Assembly (NCBI GenBank): GCA_041649755.1
Contig: JBAZMK010000002.1
Coordinates: 55,740 to 119,739, forward strand
DNA length: 64,000 nucleotides
Reading direction: 5' to 3'
Origin: JAGVXH01 sp041649755
GTDB lineage: Archaea; Nanobdellota; Nanobdellia; Pacearchaeales; GW2011-AR1
Part shown: piece by piece, positions 1 through 8,697 of the stretch
Layout: each line of letters starts with the position of its first letter
How positions within the stretch are numbered: position 1 is the stretch's first letter
The notes under the pieces: model-generated
Told to the model about the DNA's origin: nothing
Seen by the model: the letters and a program-made list of their open reading frames with translations, nothing else
The model's database searches: none
Translations under genes and position numbers: made by a program

Positions 1-173
1 CGAAGTTTCTTAACATTAACTGCGTTCTTTCCTATAGCTTGAGAAACTTTAGAGGGATTAACTGCAAAAAAGATCTGACCATTGTAAATAAAACAATTCA
101 TTGTTGAAACTCCAGAAATTTTAGAAAAAAGATTTATATACCTCATAAATTGCATATTAATAACACTAGCCAT
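1..173 (-). CDS. nusA: NusA-like KH-domain transcription factor (partial, 3' end outside window)
   Basis: The reading frame starts at an ATG one base after the L30e stop codon and runs off the left edge, so only about 57 residues are visible. They include a strand-rich start followed by the segment NPSKVSQAIGKNAVNVKKL, which matches the GxxG-type loop (AIGKNAVNVK) of a KH domain. Archaeal NusA proteins are short two-KH-domain RNA-binding proteins encoded directly after rpoA and L30e, and the order here is the same. The role in transcription elongation or termination is family knowledge. The identification rests on the partial KH motif and on position. Confidence 0.75.
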   Translation of the reverse strand, partial: MASVINMQFMRYINLFSKISGVSTMNCFIYNGQIFFAVNPSKVSQAIGKNAVNVKKL

Positions 174-174
174 C

Positions 175-411
175 TTAAATTACAGAGAAAACTTCGCAAT
201 CAAAGTCAAGGTTTAATTCTCTGCTTAGTTCTCTCTTAGGTTTTAAAACAATAAATTCAACTCCCGCCTTCTCAAGTTTGTCAATAGTTTCGTCCCTCAC
301 ATCCTTGGCTACGAAAACACTTGAAATCTTCTTCTTATTCTTAATCGCCTGTTTAACTCCGAAAAAAACTTTCTCTTTTTCCATTGCCTCCTTAATATCT
401 TTAATACTCAT
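175..411 (-). CDS. rpl30e: Ribosomal protein L30e-like (L7Ae/L30e family)
   Basis: This 78-residue protein has the alpha/beta layout of the L7Ae/L30e RNA-binding family: a helix with AIKNKKKISSVFVAKD, then the ETIDKLEKAGVEFIVLK strand-turn. It is shorter than typical archaeal L30e (about 95-100 residues) and lacks an obvious C-terminal helix. It lies between rpoA and the nusA-like gene, the usual archaeal place for L30e, with a 1-nt gap to nusA and about 30 nt after rpoA. It probably binds rRNA in the large subunit. A generic L7Ae-like protein is the alternative. Confidence 0.75.
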   Translation of the reverse strand: MSIKDIKEAMEKEKVFFGVKQAIKNKKKISSVFVAKDVRDETIDKLEKAGVEFIVLKPKRELSRELNLDFDCEVFSVI

Positions 412-442
412 ATTATTTATCCTAAAAAACTTTATTTAAACC

Positions 443-3400
443 TTACTCTTTCGCCTCGTCGTCAATTTTCTTCTTTTGTTTCTTATCTGCAAGAGACCCC
501 GTTACCTTAACAAGCAAACCTGGGAGCCCTGTCCCGACAGGAACCGGCTGATTCAAAATTATGTTCTCTATAACCGAAGCAAGTTTATCCTTTTTACCAG
601 TCTTTGTGGCTTGAACAAAATGCTTAACTGGGGTTTCAAAACTTGCACGGGCAAGAATAGAACTCTTGTCAGAGATTATTCCCATTCTTGTAATTCCTTT
701 TACAACTCCTGAACAGGTCATAGTATCTGCAACAAGCATAGCGTGCTTCTTGTCAACATTAAGACCCTGAAAAACAATAACCTTTTCAATCTCATTAATA
801 ACCGCCTGACGAGCTGCTTCAATCCCAAACACATCAAATATCTCATGAATATCATTAGTTGTAGTCCTCTGAGAATCAACCCCTTTAAAGCTCAGAACAT
901 CTTTCAAATTAGACCCTGCAGTCAACACAACAAAATCCTTACCCCTCTTAACAACCAAAACCTGAGATATCTTTTTAACACCAGTCAAGATAACTTCTTT
1001 TAATTTCTCCTTGATTTTATAAATAGCCTTAAAATCCTCCTTAGACATATCTATTGAAATCTGGTCCCCCTTCTTAGCCGCAAATCCCTTGTCCTTTAAA
1101 ACATCAACAACCTTGTCAACAGAAAGATGAGCAGACCTAAGTGAAGAAGGGTTAACACTAATTTTTATTTTCTTTGCACCAAAATCTACCGAAATATTAG
1201 AAATGACTTCTTTTAACTTAACTTCTCTTATTTTCTCTGCAATCGCCCGAGAGTTACCTTCATTATTATGTTCTTTGTCCATATAAATTTCCATAGTAGG
1301 AGTCTTTGGAAGCTTTCTCGCGTCAAGAATCTCAATTATTCTTGGAAGACCTTGTGTAACCTGCATCTCTGCAACACCTGCTGAGTGGAATACGTTAAGA
1401 ACCATCTGAGTGGAAGATTCTCCAAAAGATTGAGCTGCAACAACCCCTATCGCCTCGCCTGGAGCAATCTGTTCTTCCTTATGCTTTGAAGAAACATCAA
1501 TGCCATCAATGCCGTACTTAAACTGAACAATACTATTTGATGCATCCCTTACAGTTCCATCATAAGCCACAATCAAATCCTGTAATGCATTAGCAAGTCT
1601 TCTGTAAAGATAACCTGACTTGGGGGTTCTTAAGGCTACATCCATTAAACCATCTCTCCCAGTCATAGAACCGAAGAAAAACTCATCAGGCTTTAGACCC
1701 TCCATAAGAGAACTATAAATGAACCCTCTGGATTTTGGAGACAAATCACCCTTCTTAAAAAAAGAAAGGGTCCTCCCAGTATAACCAAAGTCAATCCTCC
1801 TTCCATTAAGAACCTGCTGACCCACAGAACCTGCTATCTGAGAAATATTCAGAACACTTCCTTTAGCCCCTGAAGCAATCATCTTACTTGCCAAATTGCT
1901 CTCTGGAAGACCTTTCTTAATCGCACTTCCAATCTCTGTTCTTGTCTCGTTCAAAACAGTTAAAATCTTTAATTCTCTCGTCTCCTCAGCACTCTTGCCT
2001 GGAAGTAATTCAAGACTATTATTATAATAACTCCCTATAATCTCTTGCGTCTTCTTCTCTGCAGAACTTATTATTTCTTGCGTCTTCTTCTTAACCTCTA
2101 AAGGAACATCTAAATCTTCCAAAGCCAACGTAAAACCGGTCCTTGATAAAAAAGAAGTCCCCATAGCAAAAATCTTTCTCAATAAATCAACCGCTTCCTC
2201 TCTTCCCATCTTATTATCCACTTGTTTCAAAACCTCGCCTTTTCCTTTCCTGAACCCGCCAGAACTAACAGACCCGACATCAAGTCCTTTAGGAATTACT
2301 TTTAAGAAGATATTCTTCCCGTCATTATTCTTATTCAAACTTCCGACATTAATATCTGCCCCATATAAAAGCTGGGTTGCATCTTCCTTAGAAACTTCCA
2401 TATTCTCAAGAAGATAATTACCACTAACAGCATCATCCACACAACCGAGAAAATTCATACCATTCTTAGGAGAAAATAAATTATTATTTACATTCAACAA
2501 AACTTTCGCTTCAGCCCTTGCTTCTTCAGTCTGGGGGGCGTGAATATTCATCTCATCACCATCAAAGTCAGCTCCATAAGGAAAACAAACAGCGGGATGA
2601 ATTCTAAATGTCCTGCAAGGCAAAACCTTGACAAAATGAGCCATTAAAGAAGCTCTATGAAGAGAAGGATGTCTGTTAAATAAAACAATGTCTCCATCAA
2701 CTAAGTGTCTTTCAACAATATAACCAGGTTCTATCTCTTCAACAAGTGCATCTCTAAGGTCATCAGTAATTTTCTTTCTCTTTCCATCATGCCTTATTAT
2801 ATAATTAGCCCCAGGATATTCCTTAGAAAGAATAATTTTCTTCAACCTTTCCTTATTAATAGAAGTTACTTTTTCCGCAACAGTCAGTATCTTTGCAACC
2901 TCAACAGGAATCCCGACCTCATTTATTTTCATATTGGGGTCTGGAGAAATAACCGTTCTGGCAGAAAAATTAACCCTCTTTCCTGCAAGGTTCTTTCTTA
3001 TCCTCCCCTCCTTACCCTTAATTCTCTCTGCAATAGTTTTCAAGGGCTGACCGCTTCTATGTCTCGCAGGAGGAACCTTAGCTATAGAATTATCAAACAA
3101 AGTCGTAACATGATATTGCAACAAATCCCAAAGGTCTTCAATAATAACTTCTGGCGCACCTGCATTAAGATTCTCCCAAAGACGTTGGTTTGACCGAATT
3201 ATATCAGAAAGCTTATGGCTAACATCATCTTCCGACCTCTCTCCTGTTTCAAGAGTTATGGAAGGTCTAACCGTAACGGGAGGAACTAAAAGTAAAGTTA
3301 AAACAGCCCATTCTGGTCTAAGAGTCTTAGCATTAATCCCCAAAATTTTCAAATCTTCATCTGTTACTTTAACAAGCCTCTCACGGATTTCAGAAGGAAA

Positions 3401-3871
3401 AAGTCTCCTCTTCCCACTCCTAAAAGTTGAAGGCTTCTCAATCTTAACTCTTTCCTGAATAATCCCGCAATGAGGGCATTTCTTTCCGTCCTTAGCCTTT
3501 TTTATTCTGGAAGGTAGATCTTTGTTTAAATCCTTCTCGTCTTTTATAAGAATCCTACCACAAGCCTCACAGGTGCATCTAAGAACAATGTCAATTATAG
3601 GGAGATAATTAATGTGTATAATTGGTCTAGCTAGCTCAATAACCCCTGGATGACCAAGGCACTCTTTTAATCTCCCCCCACAAGTTCTGCATCTCACACC
3701 AGGATCAACAGCACCAAGCCTCAAATCCATTAAACCCCCATCAACAGGATAACCATCAATATCATAAAGTTCAGGCGTCACAATCTTTGCAACAGCAAGC
3801 TTTTTTATCTGCTCCGGACTAAGAAGCTGAAAATTCATTGATTTAATTTGTTTTCTTATAGGTCTACTCAT
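443..3871 (-). CDS. rpoA: DNA-directed RNA polymerase subunit A, unsplit A'+A''
   Basis: This 1142-residue protein is the largest RNA polymerase subunit and carries both halves that most archaea encode separately. The N-terminal zinc site (C61, C64, C71, H74) is followed by a second Cys cluster (CTCEACG and CPHCG). The catalytic loop reads YGADFDGDEMN with Asp 435, 437 and 439 chelating Mg2+; the usually invariant Asn before ADFDGD is Gly. The A'' region begins near residue 805 with GEAIGVVAAQSFGE and includes the trigger-loop segment STQMVLNVFHSAG. No stop codon lies between the halves. Total length is below the sum of typical A' and A'' (about 1270). The start overlaps the end of rpoB by 8 nt, so the genes are co-transcribed. 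Confidence 0.97.
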   Translation of the reverse strand: MSRPIRKQIKSMNFQLLSPEQIKKLAVAKIVTPELYDIDGYPVDGGLMDLRLGAVDPGVRCRTCGGRLKECLGHPGVIELARPIIHINYLPIIDIVLRCTCEACGRILIKDEKDLNKDLPSRIKKAKDGKKCPHCGIIQERVKIEKPSTFRSGKRRLFPSEIRERLVKVTDEDLKILGINAKTLRPEWAVLTLLLVPPVTVRPSITLETGERSEDDVSHKLSDIIRSNQRLWENLNAGAPEVIIEDLWDLLQYHVTTLFDNSIAKVPPARHRSGQPLKTIAERIKGKEGRIRKNLAGKRVNFSARTVISPDPNMKINEVGIPVEVAKILTVAEKVTSINKERLKKIILSKEYPGANYIIRHDGKRKKITDDLRDALVEEIEPGYIVERHLVDGDIVLFNRHPSLHRASLMAHFVKVLPCRTFRIHPAVCFPYGADFDGDEMNIHAPQTEEARAEAKVLLNVNNNLFSPKNGMNFLGCVDDAVSGNYLLENMEVSKEDATQLLYGADINVGSLNKNNDGKNIFLKVIPKGLDVGSVSSGGFRKGKGEVLKQVDNKMGREEAVDLLRKIFAMGTSFLSRTGFTLALEDLDVPLEVKKKTQEIISSAEKKTQEIIGSYYNNSLELLPGKSAEETRELKILTVLNETRTEIGSAIKKGLPESNLASKMIASGAKGSVLNISQIAGSVGQQVLNGRRIDFGYTGRTLSFFKKGDLSPKSRGFIYSSLMEGLKPDEFFFGSMTGRDGLMDVALRTPKSGYLYRRLANALQDLIVAYDGTVRDASNSIVQFKYGIDGIDVSSKHKEEQIAPGEAIGVVAAQSFGESSTQMVLNVFHSAGVAEMQVTQGLPRIIEILDARKLPKTPTMEIYMDKEHNNEGNSRAIAEKIREVKLKEVISNISVDFGAKKIKISVNPSSLRSAHLSVDKVVDVLKDKGFAAKKGDQISIDMSKEDFKAIYKIKEKLKEVILTGVKKISQVLVVKRGKDFVVLTAGSNLKDVLSFKGVDSQRTTTNDIHEIFDVFGIEAARQAVINEIEKVIVFQGLNVDKKHAMLVADTMTCSGVVKGITRMGIISDKSSILARASFETPVKHFVQATKTGKKDKLASVIENIILNQPVPVGTGLPGLLVKVTGSLADKKQKKKIDDEAKE

Positions 3872-6800
3872 ATTTATTCTTTAATTCAAATTTAGTTAAT
3901 AAATGCAGACTTTGAAGCTCTTCTACTAATAGCTTAAAAGCATAACTCATCTCCACAGGCTCAACCTGATTTGAATGACAAAGACTGCAAACCTTCTTAT
4001 TATGTATCTGGTCATCTATAACAATACTTCCGCATCTTGAGCAAACATAAACTACAACCTTATCAGAATCGTATCTCTCTTTCAAAAGCAAAGACGCTCC
4101 GTGACCTACAAGAGCCTCCTGCTCCATCTCTCCAAGTCTCAAAGCACCACCCCTTGCCCTTCCCTCTATAGGTTGTCTGGTCAAAAGAGCAATCTTTCCT
4201 GAAGCCCTTGAATGCATCTTATCAGCAACCATATATTTAAGTTTAAGATAGAACATATTCCCTATGAAAATCTTAATAGGCATTCTCTTGCCCGTAACTC
4301 CATGATACATAACCTCCTTACCACTTTCTCTAAAACCTAGCTTCCTAAGGTTATTTTCTAAAGTATCAATATCTTCCCCTGAAAAAGGTGAAGCATCAAT
4401 TACCCTGCCTGACAAAGCAGCAACTTTTCCTGCTAAAACATCCATCAAATAACCTGCAGTCATACGTGAAGGAATCCCATGAGGATTAAACAAAATATCC
4501 GGTCTTATCCCGTTAGCTGTAAAAGGAATATCCATCTCCGGAGCAATAAAACCAACAACACCTTTCTGACCATGAGGAACGGAGAACTTATCTCCAATCT
4601 CTGGAACTCTTAACTCTCTCGTCCTTACCTGAACTATCTTGTTTCCCTCTTTATCTTGGGTAACAAAAACAGCATCAACAGTCCCCTTCTCTTCCTGCCG
4701 AATAGCAGAAGAATTCTCTTTCTTTGTCTGAATAGATATTTCCCTCGCTTCACTAAGAAACTTAGGCGGACTAACCTTACCTATAACAACCTCTCCCTCA
4801 CTCAAATCCGCTTCAGGATAGACAATCCCATCATCTTCTAAAAATCTATAGCTCTCTTCAGTCCTATACCCTGAAACCTCTTTGTTAGGGGTGGTAATCT
4901 CGTCTTTCAAACCCCCTGCATAATTCAACTCAACAGAAGTATAAGGTCTAAACTTAGAGCTTCTCCCAAGCCCCCTATCTACAGAACCTTGGTTCAAAAC
5001 AACAGAATCTTCAAGATTATAACCTTCATAAGGCAAAACAGCAAGAACAACATTCTGTCCGACAGGATGAACATTTAAAGTATCATAAAGAAAACTTCTG
5101 ACCAAGGGCTTCTGAGGATAATGAAGAAGAGAAACATCTGTGTCTACTCTCACAGGAAAATTTCCTGCATAGATCCCCAAACCCTGTCTATACGCCCTTG
5201 AACCCCCCTTAATCATTCTCGCTGGAGGATTATGATTTGCAAAAGGAATCAAAGAAACACTTACCCCAAAACAATCAATTTTATCAACTTCAAGATGGGT
5301 GTGTTCCGCAGTTACATCTTTTTCATCAAGTGCAATATAGCAGTCATCTTCTTCAGCAGCATCAAGATATTCAATTATCCCTTTCTTAACTAAGTCTTCC
5401 CAAACTAAAGCACCACTTTTTATTAATTCCAAATGTTCGCTCTTAAGCCTTGAAACTCCGTTATCCAAAATAATCAAAGGTCTCATAACCCTGCCCTCCT
5501 CTGAGTTCAAAAAAACTGTATCTAAAAATCTCTCATACTTCACTGACATTTCAACAGGGAGATTCCCATTCCTCCTCTCTTCCCTAACCTTTTTAACAAA
5601 ATCCTCTGCATTCTTTACACCTCCGATAAATCGCCCATTATAGAAAATATCTTTGCTCTCTTCTAAAACAAGACCTGCTTTCTCTAAGACAGATAAAATT
5701 TTCTTTGGATCTTCACTAATCCTTATAGAAATTCTTGCAAGAAGAGCAAGATTCTTCCTTAAGCCAATCTCTGTCCCTTCAGGGGTTTCAATTGGACAAA
5801 ATCTTCCATAATGTGTAGGATGAACGGTTCGTGCTGCAAAATTTTCCTGTTCTCCAGGAAGAGTTGAAGTCACTCTCTGTAACTGAGACAAAACCGCAAA
5901 AGAATTGTTCTTATCCATATTCTGCGTAACCCCACTCCTCTCACCAATCCAGGCCCCTGTAGCAATCGCACTCTCAATCCTATGAGTAAACAAAGTTGAC
6001 TTAGCTATCGTTTTTATAGAATAAAATTTCCTTCTTTTGACTGTCTTCTGCAATGTATGTTGAATCTCCCTAAGGAGAATATTCATATTAACTCTGAACA
6101 AACTGGAAAGCAAATCCCCTGAAAGAAGAACCCTCTTATTAGCATAATGGTCTTTATCAGTCATTGAATCCCCTGGATGCTCTTTAGCAATATAAAATTG
6201 TTTTATAAATTTACAAAGAGTTCTCGCCTTTTCAAGACGCGACTCTTTGCCCAGCCCGATATGAGGAAGAAAATAAGAGTCTATTCTTTGCTTCACCCTA
6301 TCTAACATTTCTTTATTAGTCCCTTGTAAAGAACTCTTTTCAGCAATCCACATCAAAGCCTCATTAGTAGAGCCAACCCCTGCAAACTCATAAAGATTGA
6401 CCATAAGACTATCATTCTGTTTACCTATTAATTTTGCTATTTCAGCATCACTGGATAAACCAAGAGCCTTAAGTAAAATAATCGCAGGAATATCCCTAAA
6501 CCGCGAAAAAGAAGCCTCTAAAAGCCCATCACTCCCCTCCATTATTGAAATAGGAATCTTATAAGCCCCCCTCTGAGAAAACAACCTCAGCATAAGCCTC
6601 TTTCTTGTCTTCTGAAATTCAATAAATGTCTGGTTGGACGCCAAATCCTCTGCCATAATCATAACACGTTCGTTCCCATTGATAAGAAAATAACCCCCCT
6701 GGTCTTTCGGGTCTATATAATTTTTAATCAAATCTTCTTCACTCATCCCGCTGAGATTACAAGCCTTGCTCTTAATCATAATAGGAATTCTCCCCAACTG

Positions 6801-7118
6801 AACTTCCTCTGTCTCAATCTGCCCAGCATAATTAATTGTCATCTCCATCCAGATAGGAGCAGAATAAGTAAGATTTCTTAGCCTCGCCTCGGCAGGAGTA
6901 ATAATCCTTGAGGAACCGTCTGACTCAACAATATCCGGCTTACCCACTCTAATCTTGCCCAGCTTTATTTCAAAATCCTCCGTCGGCAAAGAATCCGAAA
7001 GCTCTGTTACAATCTCCTGCATTCTATTCTCAAAAAAGTCATTAAAAGATTTTATATTCGATTCTACAAGGGAATGATTCTTCAAAAACTCCTTAACTAA
7101 GATATGCTCTTCCATCAA
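3864..7118 (-). CDS. rpoB: DNA-directed RNA polymerase subunit B
   Basis: This 1084-residue protein is the second-largest RNA polymerase subunit, unsplit rather than divided into B' and B''. Recognisable blocks are the fork region HPTHYGRFCPIETPEG, the GYNLEDSVVLN region, the GQKGVVG segment with the downstream DILFNPHGIPSRMT motif, and GGALRLGEMEQEALVGHGA near the C terminus. A C-terminal zinc site is formed by C1026, C1029, C1044 and C1047. It pairs with subunit A to make the catalytic centre. The gene overlaps rpoH by 4 nt upstream and rpoA by 8 nt downstream. Confidence 0.98.
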   Translation of the reverse strand: MMEEHILVKEFLKNHSLVESNIKSFNDFFENRMQEIVTELSDSLPTEDFEIKLGKIRVGKPDIVESDGSSRIITPAEARLRNLTYSAPIWMEMTINYAGQIETEEVQLGRIPIMIKSKACNLSGMSEEDLIKNYIDPKDQGGYFLINGNERVMIMAEDLASNQTFIEFQKTRKRLMLRLFSQRGAYKIPISIMEGSDGLLEASFSRFRDIPAIILLKALGLSSDAEIAKLIGKQNDSLMVNLYEFAGVGSTNEALMWIAEKSSLQGTNKEMLDRVKQRIDSYFLPHIGLGKESRLEKARTLCKFIKQFYIAKEHPGDSMTDKDHYANKRVLLSGDLLSSLFRVNMNILLREIQHTLQKTVKRRKFYSIKTIAKSTLFTHRIESAIATGAWIGERSGVTQNMDKNNSFAVLSQLQRVTSTLPGEQENFAARTVHPTHYGRFCPIETPEGTEIGLRKNLALLARISIRISEDPKKILSVLEKAGLVLEESKDIFYNGRFIGGVKNAEDFVKKVREERRNGNLPVEMSVKYERFLDTVFLNSEEGRVMRPLIILDNGVSRLKSEHLELIKSGALVWEDLVKKGIIEYLDAAEEDDCYIALDEKDVTAEHTHLEVDKIDCFGVSVSLIPFANHNPPARMIKGGSRAYRQGLGIYAGNFPVRVDTDVSLLHYPQKPLVRSFLYDTLNVHPVGQNVVLAVLPYEGYNLEDSVVLNQGSVDRGLGRSSKFRPYTSVELNYAGGLKDEITTPNKEVSGYRTEESYRFLEDDGIVYPEADLSEGEVVIGKVSPPKFLSEAREISIQTKKENSSAIRQEEKGTVDAVFVTQDKEGNKIVQVRTRELRVPEIGDKFSVPHGQKGVVGFIAPEMDIPFTANGIRPDILFNPHGIPSRMTAGYLMDVLAGKVAALSGRVIDASPFSGEDIDTLENNLRKLGFRESGKEVMYHGVTGKRMPIKIFIGNMFYLKLKYMVADKMHSRASGKIALLTRQPIEGRARGGALRLGEMEQEALVGHGASLLLKERYDSDKVVVYVCSRCGSIVIDDQIHNKKVCSLCHSNQVEPVEMSYAFKLLVEELQSLHLLTKFELKNKYE

Positions 7119-7330
7119 ATCACCACACGATAATAAACCTCGTCAGCCCTCTCAATTTTTATAACATCTCCTTTTTTGCAACCTTCAGGCAATGCGGCAT
7201 CTTTCGCAGAAATCTTAGGCAACTGCACTAAAGTAATATTAAGTTTATTAAGAATCTTTTCAGCCTCGTCAGAACTTACTTTTGTATGCTTTGGTTGGAG
7301 TACATGCATCTTGGTTTTAGAATATTCCAT
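7115..7330 (-). CDS. rpoH: DNA-directed RNA polymerase subunit H
   Basis: The 71-residue protein matches archaeal RpoH, the counterpart of the Rpb5 C-terminal domain, at the jaw of RNA polymerase. Diagnostic parts are HVLQPKHTKVSSDEAEKIL, LPKISAKDAALPEGCKKGD and the closing VIKIERADEVYYRVVI. It heads the rpoH-rpoB-rpoA-L30e-nusA operon. The ATG lies about 30 nt downstream of a TTTAAA box with no clear Shine-Dalgarno sequence, so the operon mRNA is probably leaderless or nearly so. Confidence 0.95.
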   Translation of the reverse strand: MEYSKTKMHVLQPKHTKVSSDEAEKILNKLNITLVQLPKISAKDAALPEGCKKGDVIKIERADEVYYRVVI

Positions 7331-7356
7331 TTAGATATAGAAAAAACAAAAAACGC

Positions 7357-7366
7357 ATTTAAAAAT
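7357..7366 (-). promoter_or_regulatory. TATA box of the RNA polymerase operon
   Basis: On the minus strand the sequence reads TTTTTAAAT, preceded by the purine-rich AAAGA where a TFB-recognition element would lie. Its centre is about 31 nt before the rpoH ATG, placing transcription start at or just before the start codon. This is a motif call from spacing only. Confidence 0.55.
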
Positions 7367-7424
7367 CTTTTGGTTTCGTTATTTTTGAGTAGTTCGTGGC
7401 AAAAACACGAAATTTTTACAAAAA

Positions 7425-7498
7425 TGGCCCCGACGGGATTTGAACCCGCGACACCTGGATTAAAAGTCCAGTGCTCTACCAAACTGAGCTACGGAGCC
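7425..7498 (-). tRNA. tRNA-Lys (anticodon UUU)
   Basis: A full cloverleaf is visible on the minus strand. The acceptor GGCTCCG pairs with CGGGGCC, the discriminator is A, the anticodon stem CTGGA/TCCAG holds the loop CTTTTAA, and the T-loop is TTCAAAT. CCA is not encoded. It lies between the divergent rpoH and dCMP deaminase genes. Confidence 0.95.
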
Positions 7499-7599
7499 TC
7501 ACAATAGAATAGAAAGAAGCGATTTAAAAAATTATGCCTCCATCATATATTATAATTCATCACACACATCTTTTTAAAAAATATATTCAACTGATGAAT

Positions 7600-8154
7600 A
7601 TGACAGAAATAAAAGACCGACCAGATTGGGATAGGCTCTTCATGTCAATGGCAATAGATATGGCTACTCGTTCTTCGTGCAGATATATAGACGCTGGAGC
7701 ACTCGTAGTCAAAGACAAAAGAATTATTTCAGATGGATATAATGGAGCTCCGCCAGGAGACAGAGAAAATTGTCTTTACACCGGATGTAGAAAAGATGAA
7801 TTGGGAATTTCCCAAGAAACCAAAGGCAAAGGAAAATGCAGAGGAACTCACGCAGAAATGAACGCACTCCACTATGCCGGCAGAGATTCAATCGGCGCAA
7901 CATTATATACTGTAATCTTACCTTGTTCATCATGCGCAAAACACGCAGCAGCAGGACAAATCGCACGAATCGTCTACGCAATAGAATATAAAGAACAAAG
8001 AAACGGAATGGACGAAACCGAGGGAGATGTAACTCGTGGAATATGCCGACGAGCCGGAATTGAATTAGAACATTTAGCAATGGAAGAAGAAATAAAAACA
8101 CAAAACCAAAGAAGACAAAACGTAATAGAAAATAATTTCAGAACAAAAAAATAA
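7600..8154 (+). CDS. dCMP deaminase (zinc-dependent cytidine/deoxycytidylate deaminase family)
   Basis: The protein would convert dCMP to dUMP, feeding the thymidylate synthase encoded at 17 kb. Its zinc site is clear: THAEMNAL supplies His and the catalytic Glu, and PCSSCAK supplies the two Cys ligands. The upstream segment YNGAPPGDRENCLY and CRKDE is typical of the ComEB/dCMP deaminase group. The frame is open further upstream, but a TTTTTAAAAAATATA stretch near 7571-7585 would place the promoter inside that extension. I therefore prefer the ATG at 7600, or the one at 7594, giving about 184 residues. A tRNA- or riboflavin-type deaminase is less likely. Confidence 0.87.
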   Translation: MTEIKDRPDWDRLFMSMAIDMATRSSCRYIDAGALVVKDKRIISDGYNGAPPGDRENCLYTGCRKDELGISQETKGKGKCRGTHAEMNALHYAGRDSIGATLYTVILPCSSCAKHAAAGQIARIVYAIEYKEQRNGMDETEGDVTRGICRRAGIELEHLAMEEEIKTQNQRRQNVIENNFRTKK

Positions 8155-8174
8155 TAATATTTTCAAAATATATT

Positions 8175-8627
8175 TTAAACTATCTTCTCAAGACTGCTGT
8201 TTCCACCAGTACTTCCCCAGGCACCTTCTCCCCTCACCGTATCACTTAGTTCCGTTACCTCTTCAATTATTGCAGTAGCAACGGGCGCAATAACCACCTG
8301 AGCAACCTTATCTCCTACCCTTATCTCAAAATCTTCTTTGCCTGTATTTAAAACAACTACTCCATACTCTCCGCGATAAGTATACTCAATAACCCCCCCT
8401 AAAATAGCAATACCTTTCTTTGATGCAAGCCCACTCTTTCCCCTAATTGAAGCAAAATAACCTTTAGGGAACTCCATCGCAATACCTGTAGAAACCAACT
8501 GCCTCTCACCTGACCTCACAACATAATCTTCAGTAGAATACAAATCCATCGCCGCATCACCTTCATGAGCGTAACTCGGTAAAATCGCGTTTTCCTTCAA
8601 CCTTTTTACCTTAACGGGAATTTCCAT
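8175..8627 (-). CDS. dut: dUTPase (trimeric dUTP diphosphatase)
   Basis: This 150-residue protein hydrolyses dUTP to dUMP and PPi. The five trimeric dUTPase motifs occur in order: GDAAMDLYS, RGKSGLA, GGVIEYTYRGE, DKVAQVVI and RGEGAWGSTGG. Two are unusual. In motif III the usual catalytic Asp of the GVID segment is Glu, while the Tyr-Arg-Gly is kept. In motif V the Phe that stacks on uracil in many enzymes is Trp. It is convergent with the dCMP deaminase gene, and both would supply dUMP. Trimeric dCTP deaminases share the fold, but the motif V pattern favours dUTPase. Confidence 0.88.
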   Translation of the reverse strand: MEIPVKVKRLKENAILPSYAHEGDAAMDLYSTEDYVVRSGERQLVSTGIAMEFPKGYFASIRGKSGLASKKGIAILGGVIEYTYRGEYGVVVLNTGKEDFEIRVGDKVAQVVIAPVATAIIEEVTELSDTVRGEGAWGSTGGNSSLEKIV

Positions 8628-8697
8628 AATTAGAAAAATAAAAAAGGGTTTTTATAATTTTAGGTAAATTTAAAACTCTTTCTTGTTAAATTAATTT

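Noticed and set aside
2705..3193. Long open frame on the plus strand inside rpoA
   Set aside because: It is antisense to a highly conserved region of rpoA, has low-complexity composition and no start signals. It is a shadow of the real gene.
7276..7507. Open frames running through tRNA-Lys on both strands
   Set aside because: Their translated ends come from the tRNA sequence itself. They have no homology and no start signals.
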